DNA from: Rhabditoides inermis
Taxonomy: Eukaryota > Nematoda > Chromadorea > Rhabditida > Rhabditidae
Assembly (NCBI GenBank): GCA_963966185.1
Contig: CAWZYM010000141.1
Span: 326,001 to 390,000 of the forward strand
DNA length: 64,000 nt
Reading direction: 5' to 3'
How positions within the stretch are numbered: position 1 is the stretch's first letter; each line of letters opens with the position of its first letter. Shown one piece after another: positions 9,731-19,856 of the stretch. A program made the position numbers and the translations under genes. The notes below the pieces were generated by a model. That model did not search any database, was not told the DNA's origin, and saw only the letters and a program-made list of their open reading frames with translations.

Positions 9731-10568
9731 GTGAACGTTGGCGCTGGTTAGCGTGCGTTACCGGACCCATGTCTACTGTACCCCAGTAATGACAATAAGA
9801 CAGTGGCTCCGAAGAGAGAGATTTATATAAGTAAGAGCATGATAAACAACCGATGAGCATGTGGAATGATACATAGAGTATGCAGTAATGAGCGATACCA
9901 GTGAACTACGACACACTTGTAGTTAACAACACATACAATAGTAAAGGACACTGAGTAGAAGACTGCTACTCGAAAGCGTGTGCCTGAACTAGGTGACTAA
10001 AGAAGTGAAGTGGGTGTCTGGGTCATGGTTTATATAGTGGCATACTGGCGGGAGAATACTGATAGACTCTGATCTATGGGCGGGAATACACTGATCTACG
10101 AGTGAGTGAATAGTCTGGGCGGGAATAGGAGGAGTGAGGGGAGCTAAGGGGCGCGGCTGGCATGCCGGCGTAGAATGTGGGTCACGGGAAGTGAGCGGGC
10201 CTATAGAAGGGGCCGCGAACGTCGCTCATCCTTCCTCGTAGTTGCTCTTCCTCTCCTCGTCCCTGCTCGTGCCATCGCCATCGGGTGCGCGTGTGGAATG
10301 TGCGCCCGATGAGTAAGTGCTCGGTCTGCTCGCACGTGGTGTAGCTCCCACCTGGAGTGGACTCTACTTGGTCCCTTTCACTCACCGGCACTACGTACGT
10401 AGAGCTGTTACTCGCGGCACTCTCAGTACTCGCGATACTCTCGGCACTCGCGGTACTCTCGGTACTGTAAGTACCGCGCCTCTGTAAGTTAAGAGACCCG
10501 ACTGTCCCAGCCTACACTAGAGTATACTAAGACGAGTGCACACATAGTGAACCTCACACTATGTGACA
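9731..10568 (-). repeat. Gypsy-1 3' LTR (intact)
   Basis: 838 bp. Minus strand begins TGTCACATAG next to the polypurine tract. It is the empty-site reference for the PLE insertion at 9933-9936 (ATAC). A plus-strand run of short repeats of the CACTCTC / ACTCGCG type lies at about 10410-10470. Confidence 0.93.
10029..10037 (-). promoter_or_regulatory. Possible TATA box in Gypsy-1 LTR
   Basis: Minus strand reads CTATATAAA, about 535 bp into the LTR, consistent with a U3 promoter. A second TATATAA lies near 9820, so the choice is tentative. The same motif occurs in the other LTR at about 24249-24257. Confidence 0.35.
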
Positions 10569-10580
10569 TCTCCCCCACCT
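10569..10580 (-). other. Gypsy-1 polypurine tract
   Basis: Minus strand reads GGTGGGGGAGA directly before the LTR start TGTCAC. This placement fixes orientation and LTR edge. Confidence 0.85.
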
Positions 10581-11001
10581 TGAACAAGTCGAAGCTCCAT
10601 GATTCGACTAAAAGTGTCCACTTTGCACTCGTCAAAGAGTCTTCTTGTTCGTATTCCGATCCATCCGATCGTCGATTCTGAAGATAAGGAATTAGTCTAT
10701 GCTGACCCCAGACCCCTGTTCCATACCTTTTCCTGTCCGCTCTGTCCATCTGTCTCGATGATTGCAGACAATTCTACAGTTTCGGAAAACCAAGAAAAAA
10801 TACAATGTTGTGATACGAAGAAAAATAAAGAGAATAAAACAGTACTACAGCTATAAAGTGTTCTACAATGGAGATAAAGTGGTACTACGGTAATTATCGT
10901 ACCTTCTCTATATCGATCTGCTGTCCCACCAAAAATAGTAAAGAGAAAAGAAAAATTAGTGCGATACATAGGCACTACGGCCCGAAAACACCCGATCCCA
11001 C
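10581..11001. other. Gypsy-1 3' non-coding region
   Basis: About 420 bp between the pol stop and the polypurine tract, AT-rich in the middle. No envelope-like ORF is present. Confidence 0.5.
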
Positions 11002-14000
11002 CTACTTGCGTTGATTCCGCTTCTTGTGAGGTCCGTGCTTCTTGTTCGGTCGTCTCTCATGGGGAATCTCCTCCTCGAACGATGCATCCAGATTCGCATC
11101 TGCTGGGCAGGGTGGAGGTGGTTTGTGTCCCGGCACATCCACTTGCACCGCTCCCGCTGCGTCCAGTGCCCGTCTCTCAACGTCCGGCATCTTCTTCGAA
11201 GTGCCCGCTGGACCTGAAATGATATTACATTTCTTTACCTGATCCATGTGTACTTGTAGTGGCTCCGCTGTCGGTGTAGACTCACTGCGAATGATGAGGT
11301 GAGGACGCTGCACTCGCATCACCCTATACTGTCCTAGCCACGGCAGATGAAGCTTCTTGGACTCATGCAAGTGAATGCCTGAATCCTTCAGCAGCACTCT
11401 GTCGCCGACAGTTACCTCCAACGGCTTCTTTGACGATCTGATCTTGAACTGCATTCGCGCCTTCTCATTCGATGCTCTCGCAACTTCCCAGGCTGCCAGA
11501 AGAGACTCGACGATCAGCTTCTTGTCCTCGTCTCTGCTATTGTCGTCTGGATTGACCAACTCCGTCTCGCCAATCAGCGTGTCAATGTTGTAGAGCGGCT
11601 CCCTTCCGTACATCATGAAGAACGGCGATTCTCCCGTGCTGCCGTGGATCGAAGTGTTGTAGCTGAACGTCACTGCCTGCAAGTAGACGTCCCACTCCTT
11701 CGTGCTCGTGTCCACGTAGCATCGTAGTGCCTGCTCCAGTGAGAGAAACACTCTCTCCACGACGCCTGCTGACTGGTGGTGATTGGGGGTCGAGAAGTGT
11801 TGCTCGATCTGCAGTAGCTCGAGCACCTGCTTCATCAGGTTGCTCCTGAGATACTGTGCATTATCCATATGTAGTTCTACGACTGCCCCGAACTTAAGAA
11901 TACACTCATTGAGAAGCGCCTTAGCTACCGTCCTAGCCTTACAGTCCGGTGCCGCTACAGTAATCGCCCACTTGGTAAAGTGATCGATCATACATACAAT
12001 GAACCTGTTACCTGTCGTAGACTTGTTGAAAGGTCCACACAGATCCAGATACATCTTCTGGAAGGGCGAGTGTGCGACGATCGGGACGATCTTCTCCCGA
12101 TTCGGCTGGTTTGTCCGCTTGCGCTGACATGTCTCGCATCCCGCGGCGTAAGCGATGGCCTCTTCTTGCATTCCTAGCCACGCGTACCGCCTTCGAAGCT
12201 TCGCGAGTGTGCGGCTACCGTTCTGATGTCCGCCGCCGCTACGAGCCTCGTGGTACTCCTTTACCAGCTCCGCTCGACTTGATTCGGGAATCACGATCCG
12301 TTCCCTCTCCCGCGCCTTGCCTTCCGAGATGTTCCGCTTGTCATTCGGATCGACGCTCCTGAAAACAAGACTACCGTTCTTGCCAACAGAACAACTTAAT
12401 GCAAACTCCATAAACTTCCTGTACTGCTGGATGGTCTCGCCTTCCTCCCTATCCACCGTCTCCTGTCTTAGCGCCACATGAATCCTCTGGCAGAACTTGT
12501 CATCCATCTGTCTCTGCAATAAAGACTGGTTGTCCTCCATAGCTCTCACCTTCGGGTTCGTGCGATGTGGCCTGTTCATGTTGACCATGATCGGTAGACA
12601 CACCGGGAACTCGATGATGTCCTCCACTTCCGGTGTACCATCCTTGAACCTGTCGACCGGGTTGCACCTGGACAGATAGTCCGCCATCACGTTTGCTCTT
12701 CCCTTGATGTAGTGGAAGGAGACGTCTCTTGCTTGCAGCTCGACCACCCACTTGACCAAACGGTCGTGAGTGTCTCCGCCCTTCAGCAGAGTAGTCAACG
12801 GCTTGTGGTCTGTAAAGATCTTGGTATGGTTACCGTAGATGATAGGGCGAAAGTGCCGCGTCGCGGCGACGATAGCGAAAAGCTCCGCATCTGTCGCGCT
12901 GTACAGTCTTCTTTGCACTTCTGACAGTGCCTTGCTGAAGTATCCAATCGGTGCCAGCTTCTTGGATCCCGGCTCGACTGCCTGCATGAGAACTGCTCCG
13001 ACGGCGTCCTTTGAAGCGTCTGTGTGCATCACGAACTCGTCGTTTCTTGGGTGGTGCAGACATGGCTCATTGACGATCGCCGTCTTGATATCCTCGAAAG
13101 ACTTGTCCTCAACAGCTGTCCACTGGAAAGGTGCCTTAGCCTTCGTCAAGTCGCGCAGCGGCTTGGCTAAGCCCGCCAGGTTGTGGATGAATGCTGCAAG
13201 AAAGTTGGCAAAACCCAAAAAAGATTGTACCTGCTTGACAGTCTTTGGTGCCTTGAAGTTCTTCGCCACTAAGATGTGTCGCCGGCTCGGCCTGTACACA
13301 TCTCCGTCGATCTCGAATCCTAGGAACGTGATTGTTCCTAGCCCAATCTCCGTCTTCTTGGCAGACGCCTTGAGGTTGAACTGCCGCAGCCTGTCCAGCA
13401 CTCTCCTCAGCGACTCCAAGTGGTTCTCGAAGGTGTCGTTGTAGATGATGATGTCATCCATGTAGGCGCTCACATTGCTGTGAAGTCCTGCCAAGACCCT
13501 TCCCATAGCGTTATTGAACGCTGCCGGTCCATTCGTTATGCCAAACGGCATGAACCTGAAAAGAAAGTTACCTTGCGGTGTTGTTATGCCGCACTTCCTC
13601 TTCGCCTTGTCGCTCAGTTTCAGCTGCATGAAACCTGAAGCGAGATCGATGCTGGAATAGTACCTGTGTCCAGCCATCTTCCGAAGAACATCGTCCATGA
13701 GTGGCAACTCATGGTGCTGCTTCAACGTGACTGCGTTGAGCTTCCGGAAGTCCGTGCACAGCCGAATACTTCCGTCCTTCTTACCTACCGGGACTGCGTT
13801 ATGCATCCATTCCCGCTGCGTGGTCGGCTCGATCCGCCCCGCTGCCAGCCAGGCTGCCACTTGGTCGGCCAGTTCCTGCTGATACTTGTTCGGGTACCGT
13901 ATCCTCCTCGGGTAGTACGTACACCGCTCCGTGAATGTCTCGATCTCCACGAGATCGGCCTCGTATGCGCCCAAGTCATACGACGACGACGACATCACGT

Positions 14001-14118
14001 CCTTAAACTCGCAAAATAAATTACGAATCACCTGCTTTTGCTCCTCCGTAAGGATGCTTCCAGACAGGTCTGGGATATAGAAGTCCCTCGCTGGTTCAGG
14101 CAGCGTAAGCGGCTTCTC
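11002..14118 (-). CDS. pol: Gypsy-1 pol: RT, RNase H, integrase
   Basis: An open frame on the minus strand from just after a TGA (14119-14121) to the stop at 11002. I give the whole frame because no convincing ATG starts it; a GTG lies at 14031, and 29 upstream codons read like a normal RT lead-in. Counting from that GTG: RT motif A S-S-I-D-L with Asp129 and Y-M-D-D at 190-193; RNase H with Asp338 (H-T-D-A-S), Glu383 and Asp451; integrase zinc finger His594, His602, Cys632, Cys635; catalytic triad Asp663, Asp723 and Glu759. After the core, an L-P-W-L-G-Q-Y segment resembles the GPY/F module. No chromodomain is seen. All key residues are present, so RT and integrase may be active. Protease is absent from this frame. 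Pol is in the -1 frame relative to the gag-like ORF. It makes and integrates element cDNA. Confidence 0.93.
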   Translation of the reverse strand, partial: EKPLTLPEPARDFYIPDLSGSILTEEQKQVIRNLFCEFKDVMSSSSYDLGAYEADLVEIETFTERCTYYPRRIRYPNKYQQELADQVAAWLAAGRIEPTTQREWMHNAVPVGKKDGSIRLCTDFRKLNAVTLKQHHELPLMDDVLRKMAGHRYYSSIDLASGFMQLKLSDKAKRKCGITTPQGNFLFRFMPFGITNGPAAFNNAMGRVLAGLHSNVSAYMDDIIIYNDTFENHLESLRRVLDRLRQFNLKASAKKTEIGLGTITFLGFEIDGDVYRPSRRHILVAKNFKAPKTVKQVQSFLGFANFLAAFIHNLAGLAKPLRDLTKAKAPFQWTAVEDKSFEDIKTAIVNEPCLHHPRNDEFVMHTDASKDAVGAVLMQAVEPGSKKLAPIGYFSKALSEVQRRLYSATDAELFAIVAATRHFRPIIYGNHTKIFTDHKPLTTLLKGGDTHDRLVKWVVELQARDVSFHYIKGRANVMADYLSRCNPVDRFKDGTPEVEDIIEFPVCLPIMVNMNRPHRTNPKVRAMEDNQSLLQRQMDDKFCQRIHVALRQETVDREEGETIQQYRKFMEFALSCSVGKNGSLVFRSVDPNDKRNISEGKARERERIVIPESSRAELVKEYHEARSGGGHQNGSRTLAKLRRRYAWLGMQEEAIAYAAGCETCQRKRTNQPNREKIVPIVAHSPFQKMYLDLCGPFNKSTTGNRFIVCMIDHFTKWAITVAAPDCKARTVAKALLNECILKFGAVVELHMDNAQYLRSNLMKQVLELLQIEQHFSTPNHHQSAGVVERVFLSLEQALRCYVDTSTKEWDVYLQAVTFSYNTSIHGSTGESPFFMMYGREPLYNIDTLIGETELVNPDDNSRDEDKKLIVESLLAAWEVARASNEKARMQFKIRSSKKPLEVTVGDRVLLKDSGIHLHESKKLHLPWLGQYRVMRVQRPHLIIRSESTPTAEPLQVHMDQVKKCNIISGPAGTSKKMPDVERRALDAAGAVQVDVPGHKPPPPCPADANLDASFEEEIPHERRPNKKHGPHKKRNQRK

Positions 14119-14258
14119 TCAGATGTCCTGCTGTAATAACATTAGCAGCCACCCCACTCACCGTCCCTGGGTTGCTCTGCTCCTCTGCCTGGCGTAGAGT
14201 GTTGGATGGTGGGTGCGAAGAATGCCTCAACGGGCATGATGGGAAAAGGCCTGTACAC
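14119..14258 (-). other. Broken junction between gag-like ORF and pol
   Basis: 140 bp in which every minus-strand frame is interrupted. One frame contains a V-A-A-N-V-I-T-A-G-like string, as found between protease and RT in related elements. I find no D-S/T-G protease motif here or upstream. Likely a deletion or frameshift zone. Confidence 0.45.
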
Positions 14259-14960
14259 TCAGTGAGTGTAGGCCCGAAAGGAGTTCTGAGTCACTTCGAG
14301 AAGCGTAAGATCACAGATCTTCTGCCCTCCCCGCACAGTAACGTCAGCCCTCGTGGGGTTCTGAATGTAAACGTAACTCTGCTCACCCTGAATGAGCTCC
14401 TTCACTGCGTTGAGCTTCGGAGTAAGCAGAGTGATGAGCTCATCGCACTGCTGGTTCATGAGGCTGTCCACCTTATCCCGGACCATGGCCTCAATGAGCC
14501 TCGGCGCCGCCTCATTGATCTTACCCATGATCATGTTATCCAAGCGCTCGCTGGCGGTGTCGTCCAGACCAGCCGCGATGGCAGCGCGGAGCTCCTCCTT
14601 TGCCTTACCCAGCTCTTCCTGCAGCTTGACCTCGACCTGCTGTTTCACCTGGTTCATCTGCCCCTCCAGATGTGTGATCCAGCTCTTTACCTCTTCATCA
14701 AACTCTTTGAGAGAGTCCCTGTTCCTGTTCTCGACCACCTTGGCAATCGCCTTAGTGTTCTTATGACACGAAACAATCGACTTCACAACCGAATCTTTTA
14801 TTCCCTTAAGCATGGCGATGTCAACCGCTCCTCCGTTGTCTTCATCCAGCAACTTCGCGTTCAGCTCCGCTAGCGAGCCGTCGCTGAGGTTGAGATGCTT
14901 GATCGCCTCCGTAACCGTCAGACTGTCCGAGATGGAGCTCCCACGATTCCGTCCGGCCAT
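14259..14960 (-). CDS. Gag-like coiled-coil ORF, truncated
   Basis: 233 residues from a true ATG at 14960. The N-terminal two thirds are charged and helix-rich with heptad-like spacing (for example the K-S-W-I-T-H-L-E-G-Q-M-N-Q-V-K-Q-Q-V-E stretch), suggesting a coiled coil. The last ~45 residues (Y-V-Y-I-Q-N-P-T-R-A-D-V, then G-G-Q-K-I-C-D-L-T) look like the linker that follows the protease in Gypsy polyproteins. There is no capsid-like domain, no CCHC zinc knuckle and no protease motif between them. I infer an internal deletion joining the gag N-terminus to the post-protease linker. It could instead be a divergent short gag. This leaves Gypsy-1 without a visible way to make particles or process pol. 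Confidence 0.55.
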   Translation of the reverse strand: MAGRNRGSSISDSLTVTEAIKHLNLSDGSLAELNAKLLDEDNGGAVDIAMLKGIKDSVVKSIVSCHKNTKAIAKVVENRNRDSLKEFDEEVKSWITHLEGQMNQVKQQVEVKLQEELGKAKEELRAAIAAGLDDTASERLDNMIMGKINEAAPRLIEAMVRDKVDSLMNQQCDELITLLTPKLNAVKELIQGEQSYVYIQNPTRADVTVRGGQKICDLTLLEVTQNSFRAYTH

Positions 14961-17733
14961 ACTGTCCGCTGTAATCTTTTTCTTTTACGCCGAAGCGAGA
15001 AAAGTTCAGAATGAGGTATAGGGCGGGATGGTGCACTACGTGCTCCAGAGAACTCACAATCAGACCCCTGAAGACAGAGAGAGTAAACTACACCTGTTGA
15101 TAGCTTGTTGTTGCCCAAGTCGAGTTGATCTGAAAGTACAACTTGACTCGCATCGAAGTAGACGCGAACAGCGAAGCATATCTCGGCACGAAAATAACGC
15201 GAAAATCAAAGCATATGAAGAGACAAGACAGACAAGAAAGATGTCGTCAAACAGAAGAACCCATATAACGGTGCGTCGCCAATAGAAAAGAAAAATAAAG
15301 CGTAAGGTTATAAAAGTCTACCGTATATTACCCTATAGCATCTATATGTTACACCTGTAACTCATGCATAGTTAATATTACCTAGAGTACTGGTTATGAT
15401 CCGGATACATCATAAAGAAACAAATGAAACATCATTACTCGATGTCACTCCCAACCCAGGAGTGTGTGACTAGTAATCCCTACTCAATCCACCATTCAAT
15501 AGTTGTTTCCACCAATACTCATTCCCGTTTGTTATACTCTACATGCGCTGACCATGTAGCCGTATCCCGGCTGGGAAATACAAAGCCCGAGGTATCCTAG
15601 GGTTGCGAACTCCCTTACCCCTAGTAATGTCCAGTGACAGTTGATGTCCACCGCACATAGCAAGTAGATTACAAGGTATGAAACCATTACCGCCAAATGT
15701 TGCAAAAAAGAACAACCACAACATTTGCACCCGCTCGCAACCGTCGTTGCGCCGGCACCATCGCGACCCGATTTCCACCCTAAGTGACTCGTTCGCTTAG
15801 GCTGTCTTTCTCCGTCAGAAAGAATATTTACCCGGTTGCTTACTTACGGAGAGAATGCCCTACATTCGCCGCATTTCGCATAGCAAAAAACAAAACCCTG
15901 CAGTATGTGAATCAAAAAATTGATTGATTGATTGATTCAACTGCGTTCGAGAGGCGCTACCTCACCGAACCCCTTGTACCAGCTAGACTGTTCTAGAAGA
16001 ACCAGCCCAGCTACACGTTTAGAAAAACACTGCGCAGTTGTTTACTCTTAACGTGATTGCAGTTTGTTGCGTTATTTATGATACAAAAGCGCTCAGCAAA
16101 AACCGTATCATCAAATACCCGCCACTGTTGCGCAAGCAAAAACCAAAATGCTTCGCACCCGCGATTCGCCGCAATACCCTTTACCCATTACCCCTGCAAG
16201 TTATTAAAATAATGCAATTTGGCTTGAATATCTACACGCCCGGGCCCATGAAGGCGCACAGACTACCAATCAACATTAAAATAATAAACAAAGTGTAGAA
16301 ACCAACCTTTGGAAGATCCCTTCGTCGTTCTCAACTTGCACCGTTGGCACGAAAACGATTCTTGCTCCATAATCAGTTGTCGAACCTGTCGGCCCCCATT
16401 AGGAATGAACAAACCGACAAAAACTGAGAAACTGAGAAACCAACCTTTCCGAAGATCCCTTCGTAGCTCTCAACTTGCACCGTTGGCTCGAAATCGAATT
16501 CATTGTGCTTGATTGCACCGAACAGCTTCCACTCGTCCTTCCGTCGTTGTACAGCCACGAATCGTCGAATATCTTCTTCTCCGCTTGTCCCATCGAGGGA
16601 AAAAATAGGGCGGAGAGCCGTGCTACGACGGCGAGAAAATATGGCAAAAATAACGAGACAAGAAATAAGGTTTAAAAAAATAAGGAAGACGATACTGGAA
16701 TGATAAAATAATATTTTTAGAAAACAAATTCGAATAAAAATGTTTTCAAAGCAAATAGAATCTTACTGTATCCGTATTTTTCCCTGTCTCCTTCGCGGCG
16801 AGACCCGGTGATCAGTCGGATGCTTTGCCGTCAACCGAATTATTGCGTACTCGAATATTCTTTTTCATGATTTTTCAATCATAAAAAACACGCCCGTTGT
16901 CTTTCCGGCTGAATTTGCTAAAAACAACGTCGAACAACACGCAAACTGTGCGCTCAACACAAAATACACGTGACACAGGTGGTATAAGGGCAGTATGTGA
17001 CGACAACGCGTTACGGTTTCGGGAAAGCTGTTGCTATTCCCGTCCGCCGTATTTCGCAAATACCGCAAAACTCAAATTCCATCATCACTTTACGATGCTT
17101 CATCTCTACACAGCTTCCTCAGCTACTAGGTACAGTAGAAATGCCTTCTCTGTACGCTCTGATCATTTCGATCGTTCTCTGTGCGACCGAGAGTTCGCAC
17201 TCTGTTCGATAGAACAGACTGTCTGTTCAAAGATTGTTGGGAGCGGGATTGCGCACTACGTGCACAAGAGAGACATACGAGAATGAGATTTCAAACTCAC
17301 CTAACTCCACTTGAGACGCATGGCAATACTTCGAACCCATCAGTCTTCTAGTCGACACAGCTTCTCTTTTCCGAGATATGGCATCTTACCTCATGCTCAT
17401 ACTCGTTCACAAACACACACAATAAAACACAATACTGTGGTGAATCGAAAACACGTCATACACGAAGAAATCAATATGCGACAAACAGTCAAACCAACAC
17501 GCATGCGAGCGGCTGGGTGTTGTTTTGAAAACAAAGGTCAGAGAAGGGGGGAACCATATTAATAGGAACCGCGCAACTCTTTCCAATGCAATCAATACGC
17601 AGATCGGGGGAGAGAGAATAGCTCTTTCCGCCTTCACCACGATTACAACAATGCACATGAAATCAACGAATAACACGAGGTGATAAAAATAGAGAATAGA
17701 GGTGGTGGTCTTTTCTAACAAAAGAGTAAGAAA
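14961..17733. other. Gypsy-1 long leader, no recognisable gene
   Basis: About 2.8 kb between the primer-binding site and the gag-like ORF. No frame on either strand shows a domain I know. A ~65 bp direct repeat at 16298-16362 and 16436-16502 carries CTCAACTTGCACCGTTGGC. A GCACTACGTGC-containing word occurs near 15031 and 17256. A (GATT)n run lies near 15920. The middle is AT-rich. It may include captured host sequence or a decayed part of the element. Confidence 0.5.
16298..16502. repeat. Tandem ~138 bp-spaced direct repeat in Gypsy-1 leader
   Basis: Two ~65 bp copies (GAAACCAACCTTT, GAAGATCCCTTCGT, CTCAACTTGCACCGTTGGC, CGAAA) at about 16298 and 16436 with a few differences. Confidence 0.7.
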
Positions 17734-17750
17734 ACACGAGCTGGCTACCA
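17734..17750 (-). other. Gypsy-1 primer-binding site
   Basis: Minus strand reads TGGTAGCCAGCTCGTG next to the 5' LTR. The matching tRNA would end in CTGGCTACCA; I do not name it. Confidence 0.75.
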
Positions 17751-17956
17751 GTGAACGTTGGCGCTGGTTAGCGTGCGTTACCGGACCCATGTCTACTGTA
17801 CCCCAGTAATGACAATAAGACAGTGGCTCCGAAGAGAGAGATTTATATAAGTAAGAGCATGATAAACAACCGATGAGCATGTGGAATGATACATAGAGTA
17901 TGCAGTAATGAGCGATACCAGTGAACTACGACACACTTGTAGTTAACAACACATAC
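17751..17956 (-). repeat. Gypsy-1 5' LTR, piece next to the leader
   Basis: 206 bp identical by eye to 9731-9936. It ends in ATAC at the PLE junction. Confidence 0.94.
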
Positions 17957-19421
17957 TTTTGAAGTTTTTTCATCACGAGTAAAGATGCACCTAAGCAAAC
18001 GCTACAATGAAGAATATGATAAATTTGATTTTCAGTACATTAACTATTCTAAAGAAACTTTATCTCAACTACAAAAACACTTTGTCATAACACCAATAGA
18101 TAAGGCAGAAGGAAACTTTGCGCTGACATGTAACAAACTTTACATTCAAATCATGAATAAAGAACTAGGCTACGATGCCATAAACAACGTGGTGAACAGT
18201 AGTAATGAAACATATGCTTTGTATGAAAAAGAGTCCATCGACAACATTGTGCTTAGGCATATTTCTGAAACAAAATCTTTTAATACAATTGAGGCTGATA
18301 ATAAAACATTACCTAGAATTTATGCGATCCCAAAAATGCATAAAAGCCCAATAAAATTTCGATTTATAACTGGAGCTTTTAATAGTAGTCTCAAACCAAT
18401 TTCATTAGAATTGCAGTTGATACTATCCCATCTCAAATCACATTTTGCTAATTATTGCAAATTGATCAGACAGCGTAACAATACCGAAATATACTGGTCA
18501 ATCAAAAACAGCCAAGAAGCAATCAATTCCATCAACAATATCACAAATAAACAGCATAAAGACCTCTATTGTGCTGATTTTGCTAGTTTGTTCACAAATC
18601 TTCCCCATGGAGTTGTCATGCAGAATATGTTCAAACTTGTAGACCTATGTTTTAACAATAGCGGGAAAAAGTACATTATTTCCGGTTATAAAAAGGCATA
18701 TTATTCTAACGATGAGAATAATGCAAATAGAAACAAATATACACCAGTAGATGTGAAATTCATGATTCAATATATTCTTCACAACAGTTTTGCAATTTAT
18801 GGAGATAAACTTTTCAAGCAAACATCCGGTATCCCTCAGGGAAACAATGCCTCTCCATCGTTGGCAGACCTAACACTTTCTTTCATGGAATTCGAATACG
18901 TTAAAGCAAATGAAAATGTTTTCAAGTCTGGTTTCAAGGCATATAGGTATATGGATGATCTCTTGATTGTCCATAATCCTACAAATGATGCTCTGCAGAG
19001 AACAGTTGACAGTGTATACCATAGTTCCCTCACACTAGAACAAACGAACGTCGGACCAAACAATGCAATCTTCTTGGATTTGAATATTTCAAAGGCACAT
19101 AACCAGTTCTCAGTGGAATTATATAACAAAACAGATGATTACAATTTTGAAGTAGTCAGATATCCGAACTACAATTCTAATATAAAGATGTCTGTGGGTT
19201 GGAACACAATGAACGGTGAACTCACACGCATTTTCAGAACATGCACAGAGACAGCTTCCTTTAAGGTTAGATGCAAACAGTTAGTGTGCAACTTTCTCAA
19301 AAATGAGTATCCGCGGAGAAAAGTAGAATTAGAATTCTGTAAATTAGTTATGCGGAATAAATCAATGATGGTAAAGCATAACATTCGTGGTGTGTCTGAT
19401 GTTCTATCACTAATCAAGTAA
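17957..19421 (+). pseudogene. PLE ORF, 5'-truncated copy (RT only)
   Basis: The open frame from 17985 to the TAA at 19419-19421 covers the RT part of the full protein from about residue 516 onward. It lacks the nuclease and the C-x-C domain. It keeps motif A (D-F-A-S-L-F) and Y-M-D-D. In the G-x-P-Q-G motif it has Ile (ATC, 18831-18833) where the full copy has Thr (ACC, 23127-23129). The truncation is at 22253 of the full copy. No promoter or start of its own is evident; it serves as the upstream terminal repeat. Confidence 0.9.
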
Positions 19422-19728
19422 ATCTAATAATTATGGCGCGCCAAACTAGAACTGTCTGCTACTGTGCCTCTCTCTTGTCTCTCACCCACTGACCCACAGT
19501 CGCCGCCTCTCTCGCCTCTCTCTTACCCGCTGACCCACAGTCGCGCATTGTCTGCGCCCCCTATTATTTTCGCACTGATTGCCGCTGCCACATCTACTCT
19601 TCCCCCGCATATTCTCCTCGCAACGGCTCTTCCATATGAGTTATCTGTTATTTCGATCATTATTTTATAATATTTACTAACTAGTATATGTTTGTTGTTG
19701 TCCTTGTCTTATATGTTTGTGTTAACCT
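19422..19728 (+). other. PLE 3' UTR, first part (copy 1)
   Basis: A non-coding tail after the stop with a pyrimidine-rich block in which CTGACCCACAGTCGC occurs twice (near 19488 and 19530), then an AT-rich stretch. The same sequence follows copy 2 at 23718-24024. Confidence 0.7.
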
Positions 19729-19820
19729 CTCATGCGTGGTCATCTCTGATGAGTGCTCCGCCTCGCATGAGACTGTCCGAACAATCCAGTCAGGTGAAAG
19801 GAGCCGAAACTGGATTGTTC
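19729..19820 (+). ncRNA. Rearranged hammerhead-ribozyme-like motif (copy 1)
   Basis: Two perfect hairpin stems are visible. Stem A is CTCATGCG (19729-19736) with CGCATGAG (19764-19771); its loop holds TCATCT (19740-19745), CTGATGA (19746-19752) and GTGCTCC (19753-19759). Stem B is GAACAATCCAGT (19779-19790) with ACTGGATTGTTC (19809-19820); its loop holds C (19791), AGGTGA (19792-19797), AA, GGAGCC (19800-19805) and GAA. The pieces match a hammerhead. Stem B is helix III with A15.1-U16.1 in place and GTC as the cleavage triplet. TCATCT pairs with AGGTGA as helix I (one G-U). GTGCTCC pairs with GGAGCC as helix II (one bulged T). CTGATGA and GAAA are the core. The strand order (helix I/core/II, then III/cleavage/I, then II/GAAA/III) is not a circular permutation of types I-III. 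Activity is inference. Confidence 0.6.
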
Positions 19821-19856
19821 TTCATGTATTTCTTATCACAACTCCCCCTTTTTCTA

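Noticed and set aside
10182..10391. 69-residue minus-strand ORF, also at 24402-24611
   Set aside because: Lies in the Gypsy-1 LTR and is identical in both LTRs because the LTRs are; no known domain.
15539..17880. Several 60-160 residue ORFs in the Gypsy-1 leader and LTR
   Set aside because: No recognisable domain or motif, and overlapping frames of similar length on both strands.
19746..19810. Ordinary type I, II or III hammerhead
   Set aside because: Read as any single canonical type, the segments fall in the wrong order, and no nearby alternative strand gives helix I or III in place. Only the rearranged model fits all parts.
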